The notes under the pieces are model-generated. The model made no database searches, was not told where the DNA came from, and saw only the letters and a list, made by a program, of their open reading frames with translations. A DNA stretch of 64,000 nt from assembly GCA_963691815.1 (NCBI GenBank), contig OY829667.1, forward strand, positions 14,379,418 through 14,443,417. The letters are read 5' to 3'. The stretch is from Echiichthys vipera. Taxonomy: Eukaryota; Chordata; Actinopteri; Perciformes; Trachinidae. Shown here in pieces: positions 63,079-64,000 of this stretch (position 1 is its first letter; the number at the start of each line of letters is the position of its first letter). The position numbers and the translations under genes were made by a program.

Positions 63079-64000
63079 AAAGGGAAACTGAGAAACTGAG
63101 AAGAAACAGTAGAAAAAGATAGAGATAGATTTACTCCGATGCTCAAATTCACAAGTGACTTTAACACTTAAAAAAACACATTACAGAATGTTGCATTCAA
63201 GGTATTTTCAGGACTAATCTATTAAAGCTGTACGGCACAGCTGCTGTTTACACGGCATAGATGCTACAGATGATACTTTGGGGGCACTTTGGGTCGAAAC
63301 TTTAATAAACGTACACAAACAATCAAAATAAGGAGGTAAGCAAAACGATGGAGTATGCCAACAGACATCAAGGTAGCTGGATATCTTGGGAAATAACAAT
63401 AAGCAATGTAGACAGTGTTTTGGATGGCACGTAATGTTTGTCCCTTTGTCCCTGGAAATACAAAATTAAATTACCCAATTTGTTGAAGGAGTTTGTGACT
63501 TTCTACCTGCATGACAAAGGAATATATCAGGGTCATTTCAACTCTTTTCTAGGGGTGTAAATGTTTATTTGTTATTAATAATAAAAAAAAGTAACCGATG
63601 CCAGGAATCAGTTAACCGTACCCAAATAATACATGGAGTATCTCACAGTATATCAAGCACTGGATCATCGGCCTCTATGTAACTGCTTTATTTTGTGTGT
63701 CAAAAGACCACACACAACAATGATGTTGTCATCTCTGATGCTGTTTTGTGATCTGAATTTCTGTATCAAGTAATGCACAATCCATTGGATTACAAAAAAA
63801 TGGTAAAATAATCTGAATACTTTCAGATTACTAAATAACAAAAACACATTTTTTCAGATGTAATATGTGCTCATTGTAGGGACTATTTTTTGAAACCTGA
63901 TAACGTTATCCCAATAGCACGTAATAATTGATGACACATCCATGCCGGTAATGTGTGAAGCCCTAAAGGGTGCTTTAATCCAACTGCTGCAGAAGAAGCA

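Overview
The window is animal nuclear DNA, almost certainly from a ray-finned (teleost, probably percomorph) fish. The genes are split by GT-AG introns, the encoded proteins are vertebrate signalling and transport proteins, and the non-coding DNA is full of long (CA)n/(GT)n microsatellites, tRNA-derived SINEs, L2-type LINE tails and TIR-type DNA transposons of the kind usual in teleost genomes. There is no sign of bacterial operons, phage or CRISPR.

Left part (1-21.4 kb, + strand): most of a phosphoinositide phospholipase C beta gene, best matched to plcb3. Thirty-two coding exons (3991-21387) join in frame with conserved splice sites to give 3594 nt, or 1197 residues plus stop. They cover the end of the PH domain, the EF hands, the catalytic X and Y halves of the TIM barrel with their acidic linker, the C2 domain, the Galpha-q-binding segment and the long C-terminal coiled coil. 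Roughly the first 60 residues (start codon, most of the PH domain) lie upstream of base 1. Intron sequence with microsatellites and repeats fills 1-3990.

Middle part (21.4-40.8 kb): about 19.4 kb with no convincing protein-coding exon. It begins with a probable long plcb3 3' UTR that would include a perfect (GT)n tract of about 195 bp. The rest holds SINEs, fragments of interspersed repeats, a degenerate AT-rich minisatellite and pyrimidine-rich unique DNA.

Right part (40.8-64 kb, - strand): the last five coding exons of a Na+/Ca2+ exchanger (SLC8/NCX family), converging tail-to-tail on plcb3. They encode the end of the regulatory Ca2+-binding loop, including a type-A alternative cassette, then the alpha-2 repeat and the last membrane helices. 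Upstream exons lie beyond base 64000. The sequence differs from remembered NCX1, NCX2 and NCX3, so a fish slc8a4-type paralogue is my best guess, not proven. The introns are rich in nested transposons.

The two genes both belong to calcium signalling: PLC-beta3 makes IP3 and DAG downstream of Gq, and NCX extrudes Ca2+. Their adjacency is probably just synteny. I found no new biological system. The most informative non-genic structures are nested insertions: an L2 tail with a 117-bp target duplication into which a SINE later inserted, and one MITE-like family hit twice by other DNA transposons.
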